NCBI GenBank assembly: GCA_028710385.1
Contig: JAQTUC010000012.1
Coordinates: 1-17,555, forward strand
Origin: Candidatus Omnitrophota bacterium
GTDB taxonomy: Bacteria; Omnitrophota; Gorgyraeia; Duberdicusellales; 4484-171
DNA: 17,555 bases
Direction: 5' to 3'
Shown: piece after piece, positions 8,055-15,200 of the stretch
Position numbering within the stretch: position 1 is the stretch's first letter
How the letters are laid out: every line of letters begins with the position of its first letter
The notes under the pieces: model-generated
Told to the model about the DNA's origin: nothing
What the model saw: the letters and a program-made list of their open reading frames with translations, nothing else
The model's database searches: none
Translations under genes and position numbers: made by a program

Positions 8055-8933
8055 TTATGCCCTTGGATGGGCTTTATCGTAAACCTTTTTAAGAGTGTCT
8101 ATGGTCAAGTGAGTATACACTTGGGTTGTTGAGATGCTTGAGTGCCCCAATAATTCCTGAACGCTCCTTAAATCAGCTCCCCTGTTTAACAAATGCGTGG
8201 CGAAGGAATGCCTGAACGTGTGAGGGGAAACTTTTAAGTTCATCGCTGCCTGGCGCATATATTTATCTACGATAAGCCTTATTCCTCTGTCAGTAAGCGT
8301 GCCGTTATTTTTATTTATGAAAAGCGACGGATTTTTATCTATCCGGGCATCAAGGTATTTTTTAAGGCTTAGAATTGCAGGTTCCCCAAGCGGAAGCAGC
8401 CTTTCTTTTCTTCCTTTCCCCATTACCTTTATTATAGCGCTTATAAGGTCAACATTGTCTATTTTAAGGTTAGCCAGCTCAGAAACTCTTGCCCCGGTAG
8501 AATAAAGGACTTCTAGTATTGATTTGTCTCTTAGGCTGAGCAAAGTATCGCCTTTTGGCAGATTAAGCACTTTTACAACCTGTTCTTCCGTTAGAAACAC
8601 CGGAAGATTCTTATCAAGCCTTGGATAAATCAGGGAGTCGGCAGGATTATTTTTTATAGCCTCTTCCCTTACCATGAATTTGAAAAAGCTTTTTAGCGTT
8701 GATATTTTCCGGGACACCGAGCGTTTGTTAAGGTTTTTTTCAGCAAGCAGGGACAGGAACTTTCTTAAAACAAAATAATCTATTTCTTTTATATCTTTAG
8801 GGGTATTTGCCGCAAGAAAATCCCCAAATTCCTTAAGATCAATCTGATAATTCGTTATGGTATGGCTGGAATAGTTTTTTTCTATAGCCAGATAATTAAG
8901 AAATTTATCTATATAATAAGAAAAAGGAACCAT
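8055..8933 (-). CDS. xerC: XerC/XerD-type tyrosine recombinase
   Basis: 292 aa, close to the XerC/XerD length. It has a SAM-like core-binding domain (about 1-95, with YSSHTITNYQIDLKEF) and a catalytic domain carrying the complete set of residues: R149 (GARVSEL), K174 (GKGRKER), H238 and R241 (HTFRHSFATHLL), H264 (LLGHSSISTTQVYTH) and nucleophile Y273. Xer proteins resolve chromosome dimers at dif. I cannot separate XerC from XerD or a single-Xer system by eye, so the symbol is provisional. No clear Shine-Dalgarno site precedes the ATG. The gene follows a 106-bp inverted-repeat element and leads the LPS cluster with a 4-bp gap to waaA, an odd but commonly seen mix of housekeeping and envelope genes. 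Confidence 0.93.
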   Translation of the reverse strand: MVPFSYYIDKFLNYLAIEKNYSSHTITNYQIDLKEFGDFLAANTPKDIKEIDYFVLRKFLSLLAEKNLNKRSVSRKISTLKSFFKFMVREEAIKNNPADSLIYPRLDKNLPVFLTEEQVVKVLNLPKGDTLLSLRDKSILEVLYSTGARVSELANLKIDNVDLISAIIKVMGKGRKERLLPLGEPAILSLKKYLDARIDKNPSLFINKNNGTLTDRGIRLIVDKYMRQAAMNLKVSPHTFRHSFATHLLNRGADLRSVQELLGHSSISTTQVYTHLTIDTLKKVYDKAHPRA

Positions 8934-8944
8934 CTATTTTGTTT

Positions 8945-9050
8945 ATCCCGTTAGAAAATTTTATGATTTACAGTATGCTTAACATAGATTTTATAGATGC
9001 ATAGGTTGATATTTCGTATGAGTTAAGTTAGAAATTTTTTCTAACGGGAT
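8945..9050. repeat. 106-bp element with 14-bp perfect terminal inverted repeats between topA and xer
   Basis: Bases 8945-8958 (ATCCCGTTAGAAAA) are the exact reverse complement of 9037-9050. The right end also holds a local palindrome, GTTAGAAA/TTTCTAAC (9027-9034 with 9038-9045, 3-nt loop), so it can fold either on itself or with the left end. The element fills nearly the whole 117-bp spacer and begins on the base right after the topA TAG stop (9051-9053). The interior is A+T-rich with no ORF. It could be a MITE-like or other intergenic palindrome, a transcription-termination or mRNA-processing hairpin for aroK-dprA-topA, or a recombination site. No poly-U tract of the usual terminator kind follows it. 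Confidence 0.75.
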
Positions 9051-11063
9051 CTATTCAATCGTATCGGAAGAGCTGTCTGAATCGGAATCAGCTGCGTTTT
9101 CTTTTTGTCCTGCTTCCTTCGTATCTTCGGAAGTATCCGGCAGCCGCCTTGATGTGTAACGGCAAGCCGGGAATTTGGAGCAGCCGTAAAAATTCTGGCC
9201 GCGTTTATTTCTGCGCTCAATCAGCTTGCCTTCCTTGCAAAGCGGGCAGGAAACTTCTGTTGTTATGCTTTCGGCGTAACGGCACTCAGGGAATTTGGAG
9301 CAGCTTAAAAATCTGCCGCGCCTTGACCATTTTATAACAAGCGGGCTGTTACACTTAGGGCAATTTTTTCCGGAGAGTTCAACTTCTTTGGTGATTACGC
9401 TGTTTGCTTTGTCTATTTTTTCTTTAAATGACGGGTAGAAATCCCTAAGTATTTTTTGCCACTCTATTTTTCCTTCTTCAACTTCATCCAGCTCTTCCTC
9501 CATGAGCGCGGTAAAATCCTCGTTTATTATTTCAGAAAAATATTTTCCAAGCAATTCGCTGACTTTTATTCCCAAATCAGTGGGCATGAGCGAATTCCTT
9601 TCTCTTTTTATGTAATTACGCTTAAGAAGAGTGTAAATTATTGGTGCATACGTTGAAGGCCTGCCTATGCCTTTTTCTTCAAGTATTTTTACAAGCGAGG
9701 CGTCATTAAAACGAGCAGGCGGCTTGGTTGTATGTTCAGAGGTTTCGCATTTCTCAAGCATTACGGCCTGTTTAGGGGCTAAGGGCGGAAGCTTTATCTC
9801 TTCTTCCGTGCCGAATACGCGTAAAAAGCCGTCAAAAACTATTCTTTTTCCTTCAGCTATAAATTCGCATAAGCCGGAGGCTATTATTGCTTTTGTGCTT
9901 TCTGATACTGCTTCGCTCATTTGGGAGGCGGAGAATCTCCTCCATATGAGGTCGTAGAGTCTTATCTCTTCCTCGGACAAATATGAAGCAACATCCTGAG
10001 CTTTCCTGAGTATGCTGGTTGGCCTTATCGCCTCGTGTGCCAGCTGCGCTAATTTTTTTGCTTTGTGTTTATACTCTTTTTTCGCTGCGTAATCATTGCC
10101 GAATTCTTTTATTATAAATTCTTTCGCTTCTTCCTTTGCCCTGTCGCTTATGGCAAATGAGTCGGTGCGCATATATGTGATAAGTCCGACCATGGCGTCT
10201 TTAACCTGGATACCTTCGTATAATTTTTGCGCGACAATCATTGTTCTCTGCGATGAAAATCGCAGCTTATTAAAGGCGTCTTGCTGTAAGAGTGACGTGG
10301 TGAACGGCGGCGGTGGATTACGTTTTGACTGTTTCTTTATAATTTCCCTAACGCTAAATTGCTCATTTTTTATTTCTTCTATGCATTTTAGCGCTTCTTC
10401 TTTCGTTTCAAATATCGCTTTTTTGCCTTTATATTTTTCAAGTTTTGCCGTAAAAGTTTCGCTATTTATTTTAAAAACCGCTTCAATAGTGTAGGTGGTT
10501 TTCGGAATGAATGCATTTATTCCCTTTTCCCTGTCTACTATGAATTTAAGAGCAACTGACTGGACGCGGCCCGCTGAAAGCCCGCGCACTATCTTTTTCC
10601 ATAAAAGCGGAGAGAGATTATAACCCACGACCCTGTCAAGCACGCGGCGCGCTATCTGCGAATTTACTTTATTTAAATCAAGGGTTGAAGGATGCAGAAA
10701 CGCTTCCTTAAGCGCTTCTTCCGTAATTTCATGAAAAGTTATTCTGCAGAATTTCTCAGCTTCCTTTGACAGTTTTTCCTGTATGTGCCAGCCGATAGCC
10801 TCTCCTTCCCTGTCAGGGTCTGTTGCTATATATATTATTTCTTTTCCTTTTGCGCTTTTTTTAAGTTGTTTTATTATTTTCTCTTTGCCGGGAAGAACTT
10901 TATAGTGCGGAAGAAAATTATTTTCCACATCTACGGAAATCCTCTTTGGGGGCAGATCAACAACGTGGCCCATTGAAGATGTGATCTCGTAGTCAGAACC
11001 CAAAATAGCGTGAATTGTTTTGGCTTTCGTGGGCGATTCCACTATTACAAGGTATTTGCTCAT
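9051..11063 (-). CDS. topA: DNA topoisomerase I (type IA)
   Basis: 670 aa. The enzyme relaxes negative supercoils by transient single-strand cleavage. A Toprim domain lies at the N terminus (VESPTKAKTI with E9; TDPDREGE with D82/D84/E86). The active-site Tyr is Y297 in GLITYMRTDS, and HEAIRPT and IGRPSTYAPII follow. Two four-cysteine zinc ribbons, at 568-596 and 606-635, precede an acidic Ser/Asp tail (DSDSDSSSD) ending at 670. E. coli TopA is longer with more C-terminal zinc modules; two ribbons is a common shorter form. The start overlaps the dprA stop as ATGA, implying translational coupling, and the stop codon abuts the inverted-repeat element. Confidence 0.97.
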   Translation of the reverse strand: MSKYLVIVESPTKAKTIHAILGSDYEITSSMGHVVDLPPKRISVDVENNFLPHYKVLPGKEKIIKQLKKSAKGKEIIYIATDPDREGEAIGWHIQEKLSKEAEKFCRITFHEITEEALKEAFLHPSTLDLNKVNSQIARRVLDRVVGYNLSPLLWKKIVRGLSAGRVQSVALKFIVDREKGINAFIPKTTYTIEAVFKINSETFTAKLEKYKGKKAIFETKEEALKCIEEIKNEQFSVREIIKKQSKRNPPPPFTTSLLQQDAFNKLRFSSQRTMIVAQKLYEGIQVKDAMVGLITYMRTDSFAISDRAKEEAKEFIIKEFGNDYAAKKEYKHKAKKLAQLAHEAIRPTSILRKAQDVASYLSEEEIRLYDLIWRRFSASQMSEAVSESTKAIIASGLCEFIAEGKRIVFDGFLRVFGTEEEIKLPPLAPKQAVMLEKCETSEHTTKPPARFNDASLVKILEEKGIGRPSTYAPIIYTLLKRNYIKRERNSLMPTDLGIKVSELLGKYFSEIINEDFTALMEEELDEVEEGKIEWQKILRDFYPSFKEKIDKANSVITKEVELSGKNCPKCNSPLVIKWSRRGRFLSCSKFPECRYAESITTEVSCPLCKEGKLIERRNKRGQNFYGCSKFPACRYTSRRLPDTSEDTKEAGQKENAADSDSDSSSDTIE

Positions 11064-12136
11064 AGTTTTGTCCGTGCGAAGAAAGATGGTTTAATTTCCG
11101 AAATTACCCCGCTTAGCTGTAAATCTAAAATTATTTTGTTTATTAAGGACTGTGATATCCTGCTTTTTAATATTATTTCTTCAAGGTGCGCTCCAGAGCT
11201 GCCTATTATTTCAAAAACAGCTGCCTCGTCTTTGTTTAAGTTTGCTGCGCTGCTTCCGTTTTCGTTGTTTTTGATTTCTATGCCAAGCTCTTCCAGTATA
11301 TCATCCACGGAATCTACGAGCTTAGCGCCCTCTTTTATCAGATTGTGCGAGCCGCGGCTTAACGGTGAATCTATTTTCCCTGGTATGGCGAATACTTCCC
11401 TGTTTTGTTCAAGGGAAAGATGCGCCGTGATAAGCGCTCCGCTTTTTTCAGCAGCTTCAACCACAAGCACTCCCAGGGACAGCCCGCTTACAATTCTGTT
11501 CCTGCGCGGAAAATTTTCTTTACGAGGCACCTCGTAAAGCGGAAACTCTGAGACAATGGCCCCGTTACGCGCTATGTCTTTTGCCAATCCGGCGTTTTCC
11601 CCGGGGTAGATATTCATAAACCCGCTGCCTAAAACTGCGATTGTTTTGCCTTTTAAAAGGGCTCCTTTATGCGCAGCCGAGTCTATTCCTCTCGCAAGCC
11701 CGGAAACTATTACAAGGCCGAGGGATGCAAGTTTTGTTGCGAATTCTTTTGCGCTCAGCAGCCCGTAAACAGTCGGTATTCTGCTTCCCACTATGGCAAA
11801 TAGGTGCTCGTTTAAAAGTTTTTTGTCGCCTTTTACATAAAGAACGAGCGGCGGATGCGCTATCTCTTTTAAGAGCGAAGGATAATCTTTATCAAAGATA
11901 TCTATAACTTCTATGTTCTCTCTGGCTATGCTTTCTAATTCTTTTTCCAGCAATCCGCTGTTTCTTAAGTCTGTGATTGATTGCGCGTCTTTTTGTTCCA
12001 GCAGTGGGATTTGCGATAAAGCTTTTTGTGTGAGATTAAATATATCCTCGCAATCGGAAAGAGTGCTTACGATAGATTCAATCTTTTTTGGGCTGAGAGT
12101 TAAAAGATTTAAAAAAATCGTACTTTTTTTAGCCAT
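11060..12136 (-). CDS. dprA: DNA processing protein DprA/Smf
   Basis: 358 aa, the standard length. DprA binds incoming single-stranded DNA and loads RecA during natural transformation; it is also widespread in species not known to be competent. A SAM-like N-terminal region (about 12-70) precedes the Rossmann-type DprA core: VGSRIPTVYG (116-125), SGLARGIDSAAHKGAL (145-160), VLGSGFMNIYPGEN (168-181), FPRRNRIVSGLS (209-220) and REVFAIPGKIDSPLSRGSHN (246-265). A C-terminal winged-helix domain spans about 300-350. It overlaps aroK by 8 bp upstream and topA by 4 bp downstream; dprA-topA adjacency is common in bacteria and supports both calls. Confidence 0.97.
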   Translation of the reverse strand: MAKKSTIFLNLLTLSPKKIESIVSTLSDCEDIFNLTQKALSQIPLLEQKDAQSITDLRNSGLLEKELESIARENIEVIDIFDKDYPSLLKEIAHPPLVLYVKGDKKLLNEHLFAIVGSRIPTVYGLLSAKEFATKLASLGLVIVSGLARGIDSAAHKGALLKGKTIAVLGSGFMNIYPGENAGLAKDIARNGAIVSEFPLYEVPRKENFPRRNRIVSGLSLGVLVVEAAEKSGALITAHLSLEQNREVFAIPGKIDSPLSRGSHNLIKEGAKLVDSVDDILEELGIEIKNNENGSSAANLNKDEAAVFEIIGSSGAHLEEIILKSRISQSLINKIILDLQLSGVISEIKPSFFARTKL

Positions 12137-12632
12137 TAAGTAAGCCGATTATTTTTTCAGCAACTTCCAAGGCGCTTATAGCGCTCGTGTCTATCGTATG
12201 GTGCGCTTTGCTGTAGTACGGATTTCTTTTCTTTACGAGTTCTTCTATTTTTTCTTCAGGATTATTAACGTTTAAAAGCGGCCTATTGGTGTATTTTTTT
12301 GTTCTTTCGTAAATTTCCTTTGGTTTTGCCGTCAAATTAAAAACCACTCCGCTTTCTTTAAGTATCTTTAAATTTTCCTGATTGCAGATCAGCCCTCCGC
12401 CGCAGCTTACAACAAGATCGGTTTCTTTGGATATTTTTTTAAGAAGATTGTTTTCAAGGGTTCTAAAATGCTGCTCACCTTTTTTTGCGAAAATTTCAGG
12501 TATAGATTTTTTTTCTTCTTTCTCTATTACCTCATCCATTTCAATGAATTTTCGCTTGAGCCTGTCGGCGAGTATCTTACCGGCAGTAGTTTTCCCTGTC
12601 CCCATAAAACCGACAAGGTAAATATTCTTCAC
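12129..12632 (-). CDS. aroK: Shikimate kinase
   Basis: 167 aa, normal for AroK/AroL. It phosphorylates shikimate to shikimate-3-phosphate in aromatic amino acid synthesis. The Walker A motif is GFMGTGKTT (8-16). Shikimate-binding residues are D33 (EMDEVIE), R57 (EQHFRTLE) and the GGG at 78-80; the lid Arg is R117 (TNRPLL). The start is GTG at 12632-12630, not ATG: the Walker motif falls at the right distance and GGGAGG lies 9 nt upstream, with no ATG nearby in frame. The stop overlaps the dprA start within ATGGCTAA (8 bp). No other shikimate-pathway gene is in the window. Confidence 0.96.
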   Translation of the reverse strand: MKNIYLVGFMGTGKTTAGKILADRLKRKFIEMDEVIEKEEKKSIPEIFAKKGEQHFRTLENNLLKKISKETDLVVSCGGGLICNQENLKILKESGVVFNLTAKPKEIYERTKKYTNRPLLNVNNPEEKIEELVKKRNPYYSKAHHTIDTSAISALEVAEKIIGLLNG

Positions 12633-12641
12633 TGCGCAAAA

Positions 12642-12647
12642 CCTCCC
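12642..12647 (-). promoter_or_regulatory. Shine-Dalgarno site that fixes the aroK GTG start
   Basis: GGGAGG on the minus strand, 9 nt before GTG at 12632. It sits just downstream of the large palindrome at 12666-12780. Confidence 0.7.
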
Positions 12648-12665
12648 GTAAAGTGATAAAACTTA

Positions 12666-12780
12666 CGGTTAAAACTACGGCTACGATGCCCGTTTCGTTT
12701 TGCGGTTACGTTTTGCGTCTTTTTTAAAACGTTGCCGACAGGCGTAACCGATACGGGCTGCGTTACCCTAGCCGTTACCG
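12666..12780. repeat. About 115-bp imperfect palindrome in the acyl-CoA dehydrogenase-aroK spacer
   Basis: This fills most of the 150-bp gap. The inner stem ACGTTTT/AAAACGT (12708-12714 with 12726-12732) has an 11-nt loop. Further arms pair GCCCG with CGGGC (12688-12692, 12754-12758) and CGGCTA with TAGCCG (12678-12683, 12769-12774); an outermost GC-rich arm pairs CGGTT-like with AACCG-like sequence near 12666 and 12780. Arms are interrupted by mismatches. It is rich in CG dinucleotides and repeats of GTTACG/CGTAAC. It may be a terminator or processing structure, or an eroded intergenic mobile repeat. It does not code: the open frame crossing it has no recognisable protein features. Confidence 0.6.
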
Positions 12781-12782
12781 GT

Positions 12783-13946
12783 TTATTTTCCGTATTTCTT
12801 AATAAGCGCGAGAGCAATAATATTTTTTTGTATTTGATTTGTTCCTTCGTAAATCTGGGTGATTTTTGCGTCGCGCATAAATTTTTCAACCGGATAGTCG
12901 CGCATATAGCCGTATCCGCCGAATATCTGAACGGCGTCGGTTGTAACCTGCATTGCCACTTCTGAGGCAAAAAGTTTTGCCGCGGCAGACGCCGTTCCTA
13001 CATCCTTAAGCCCCCTGTCAACCATTCCTGCTGTTGCATATACAAGGCTTCTTGCCGCCTCAACCTTAGCTGCCATATCAGCGAGCATCCATTGTATGCC
13101 CTGGAATGAGCTTATGGGTTTTCCGAATTGCACCCTCTTATGAGCGTATTCTGTGGCGAGCTCAAGCGCTCCCTGCGCAATACCTACAGCTTGTGCCGCA
13201 ACGCCGGGCCTTGAATTGTCAAAAGTTTTCATCGTCGCTATAAAACCTATGCCTTCTTTTTGCCCTAAAAGATTGTCTTTATGGACTTTTACGTCAGTAA
13301 AGATAAGTTCTCTGGTAGAAGATGAGCGTATGCCAAGCTTTTCCTCTTTTTTTCCGAAAGTAAAACCGGCAGTACCTTTTTCAACTATAAAAGCTGAAAC
13401 TCCGCGCGCGCCTTTTGTTTTGTCGGTTACCGCAATTACCGTATAAATGTCAGCGTCGCCGCCGTTTGTTATGAAATGCTTTGTTCCGTTAAGTATGTAA
13501 TAGTCGCCTTCTTTTTTTGCTGTAGTTGATACGGCTGATGCATCAGAGCCGGCTCCGGGTTCTGTAAGCGCAAATGCGGTAAGCTTTTTTCCGCTGGCTA
13601 TATCGGGAAGATATTTCTTTTTCTGTTCTTCTGTGCCGTGCAAGAGTATGGGAAACATTCCAAGGAATGACGCCGCGTAGCAGGTTGCGATTCCTCCGTC
13701 AACGCGGGAAATCTCCTCAGTTGCTATGCAAAGATTTAAAAGCCCCGGGCCCATGCCGCCGTAAGCTTCCGGTATGCAAAGCCTGAACAAATCCGCCTGG
13801 CCCAGAGCTTTTATCGCTTCTGTGGGGAATTGCTCTTTTTCGTCAAGCTCGCGCGAAACAGGCCTTATTTTTTCTTCCGCAATCTGGCGGACAAGCTCCC
13901 TTAACATTTTTTGTTCTTCAGTCATTGGATAATCAACAAGAAACAT
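12783..13946 (-). CDS. Acyl-CoA dehydrogenase
   Basis: 387 aa, a full-length flavoprotein of the short/medium/branched-chain family. It oxidises acyl-CoA to 2-enoyl-CoA and passes electrons to electron-transferring flavoprotein (ETF). Visible: DYPMTEEQKMLRELVR at the N terminus, FAD/substrate block AFALTEPGAGSD (124-135), NGTKHFITNGG (153-163), LGIRSSSTRELIFTDV, and the C-terminal IFGGYGYMRDYPVEKFMRDAKI followed by QIYEGTNQIQ with the catalytic base E367. AAGGAG (13954-13959) lies 7 nt before the ATG. The 91-bp leader (13947-14037) holds only a weak 7-bp inverted repeat (13965-13971 with 14002-14008) and no promoter I trust. No ETF, thiolase or hydratase gene is nearby, so the substrate (fatty, branched or glutaryl-type acyl) is open. 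Confidence 0.95.
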   Translation of the reverse strand: MFLVDYPMTEEQKMLRELVRQIAEEKIRPVSRELDEKEQFPTEAIKALGQADLFRLCIPEAYGGMGPGLLNLCIATEEISRVDGGIATCYAASFLGMFPILLHGTEEQKKKYLPDIASGKKLTAFALTEPGAGSDASAVSTTAKKEGDYYILNGTKHFITNGGDADIYTVIAVTDKTKGARGVSAFIVEKGTAGFTFGKKEEKLGIRSSSTRELIFTDVKVHKDNLLGQKEGIGFIATMKTFDNSRPGVAAQAVGIAQGALELATEYAHKRVQFGKPISSFQGIQWMLADMAAKVEAARSLVYATAGMVDRGLKDVGTASAAAKLFASEVAMQVTTDAVQIFGGYGYMRDYPVEKFMRDAKITQIYEGTNQIQKNIIALALIKKYGK

Positions 13947-14037
13947 ATTAGCTCTCCTTTCTTAGGTGATTGCAATGATTATGGTGCCTACAGAGATTTA
14001 AAATCACCGTATTAACTCTAACCATTGGAACCGATTA

Positions 14038-14502
14038 TTATTTTAAATGCAGAATTACAGCTTTTTCTTGGCAGTCTGGAAAATAGATGCAATCTACGCA
14101 ATCGCTCCAGATTTTATGTGGAAGATTTTTTCTGTCTATTTCGCGAAAGCCAAGCTTTTTAAAAAACTGAGGAACAAACGTTAAGGCAAACACGCTTTTT
14201 ATGCCCATGCTTTTAGCTTCTTTAATACACTGCGAAACTAATTTTGTTCCTATGCCCTTATCCTGAAAATTTTTCAAAACAACCAGCGATTTTACCTCAC
14301 CTAAATCCTGCCACCCGACAACGTGAAGCGCGCAGGATCCGATTATTTTGTTTTTAGTTTCATAAATCCAGAAGTCCCTGATGTTTTCGTAAATATAATT
14401 AAGCGAACGCTCAAGGACTTTTCCTTCCTGCGACCAGGAATTAATGATCGCGTATATTTCTTTAGCGTCAGTTATTCGGGCTTTGCGTATTTTGTGTGGC
14501 AT
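14038..14502 (-). CDS. GNAT N-acetyltransferase, ArgA-like (N-acetylglutamate synthase type)
   Basis: 154 aa from ATG at 14502. The frame is open further upstream, but the GNAT fold begins at IRKARITDAKEIYAII directly after this Met and the extra N-terminal residues would only mirror pagL coding sequence. The acetyl-CoA loop is VVLKNFQDKGIGTKLVSQCI (Q/R-x-x-G-x-G/A type). The C terminus carries KLGF and KIWSDCVDCIYFPDCQEKAV; this Trp/Cys-rich ending is typical of the short stand-alone GNATs annotated as ArgA-like and linked to the first step of arginine synthesis. Function as a glutamate acetylase is inferred from family resemblance, with no other arg gene in view. The start overlaps the pagL 3' end by 35 bp. 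Only GAAAGAAG, touching the ATG, precedes it, so translation may rely on coupling. Confidence 0.85.
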   Translation of the reverse strand: MPHKIRKARITDAKEIYAIINSWSQEGKVLERSLNYIYENIRDFWIYETKNKIIGSCALHVVGWQDLGEVKSLVVLKNFQDKGIGTKLVSQCIKEAKSMGIKSVFALTFVPQFFKKLGFREIDRKNLPHKIWSDCVDCIYFPDCQEKAVILHLK

Positions 14503-15133
14503 CTTCTTTCGTGTTTGTGGCTGCGCTTGTATTCGCATTTTCTTTTGCGCTGGTGCCGGGAGTTTTTCCTTTGTCAAAAAATATAGTAATTCCTCCCATA
14601 TACATATTCGCATCTATACCGCTGTTAGGATGCTTAAGGGCTGCGTTTGAAAGGTGCCTGTAGCGGTATTCAAGGTCAAGAGCTATGTTATCTTTGATGA
14701 AATAACGCACTCCTGCTGCGCCTTGCGGCAAAAAGTTATATTGGGTTGATTGCTCAAGTGTATGCTGGCTCATATACAAAACTCCAAGCCCACCCTTTAC
14801 ATAAGGCTGAATTTTTTCTGTAAGCGGGAAAGCGTATTGAAGAAGAAAATCAGAGCCTACTTCTACGTTGGAGTTAGGCGTCATTACAGTATTTATGAAA
14901 GGCTCAAGTATAAAATCAATTCTGCCTTTCGGGTTTAAGCCTATTTTGCTGGTTAATGGTTTCATGTCAAAGATAAGACCGACCAATAACGGCACAGCCT
15001 GATAATTTTTTTGCGTATGGTCAAGATGGGCGTCAAGGTAACCGCTAAGCACTTCTACTCCGTCAAGGGCGTGGGCTTTAGGCAGCATCAAAAGGCATAA
15101 ACAAAATACCGTAAGAACTAAAGCTTTCTTCAT
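14468..15133 (-). CDS. pagL: PagL-like lipid A 3-O-deacylase, outer-membrane beta-barrel
   Basis: 221 aa with a clear signal peptide (MKKALVLTVFCLCLLMLPKAHA, cleavage near 22). Alternating hydrophobic strands build a small barrel, and the PagL signature spans about 154-186: LEYRYRHLSNAALKHPNSGI then GGITIFF. By comparison with P. aeruginosa PagL, whose triad is H126/S128/E140, the matching residues are H160, S162 and D174, so Asp replaces the catalytic Glu. The barrel ends at F186; a 35-residue Thr/Ala/Asn/Lys-rich tail follows, which is unusual. The enzyme would remove the 3-O acyl chain of lipid A in the outer membrane, matching the lipid A genes elsewhere in the window. It has a strong promoter and AAAGGAGG 7 nt before ATG. 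Confidence 0.85.
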   Translation of the reverse strand: MKKALVLTVFCLCLLMLPKAHALDGVEVLSGYLDAHLDHTQKNYQAVPLLVGLIFDMKPLTSKIGLNPKGRIDFILEPFINTVMTPNSNVEVGSDFLLQYAFPLTEKIQPYVKGGLGVLYMSQHTLEQSTQYNFLPQGAAGVRYFIKDNIALDLEYRYRHLSNAALKHPNSGIDANMYMGGITIFFDKGKTPGTSAKENANTSAATNTKEDATQNTQSPNN

Positions 15134-15140
15134 CCTTTGG

Positions 15141-15148
15141 CCTCCTTT
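15141..15148 (-). promoter_or_regulatory. Shine-Dalgarno site of pagL
   Basis: AAAGGAGG on the minus strand, 7 nt before ATG at 15133. It is one of the best ribosome sites in the window. Confidence 0.85.
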
Positions 15149-15200
15149 AATTCAGAAAAACAGAATCAAGGTACTTTAGATATAAAACAAACCTCTTTAA

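Noticed and set aside
8934..9050. Promoter for the xer-waaA operon
   Set aside because: A TATAAA-like -10 is present but no acceptable -35 lies 16-18 nt upstream, so it is not listed.
9063..9073. ATCGGAAGAGC, an 11-base adapter-core match inside topA
   Set aside because: It lies in an intact reading frame (acidic C-terminal tail), is flanked by non-adapter bases and is best read as coincidence.
11010..11537. Plus-strand 175-residue open frame
   Set aside because: Antisense shadow spanning the dprA/topA overlap; Ser-rich composition results from reading the opposite strand.
12629..12970. 113-residue minus-strand open frame across the acyl-CoA dehydrogenase end and the palindrome
   Set aside because: It is a shifted frame of the dehydrogenase gene running on through the repeat; the peptide is basic and without family features.
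13965..14008. Possible riboswitch or leader structure before the acyl-CoA dehydrogenase
   Set aside because: Only a 7-bp inverted repeat with a 30-nt loop is visible, and it matches no riboswitch class I know.
14503..14613. Upstream ATG (14613) as the acetyltransferase start
   Set aside because: The extra 37 residues are low-complexity read in a second frame of pagL; the GNAT fold starts right after the Met at 14502.
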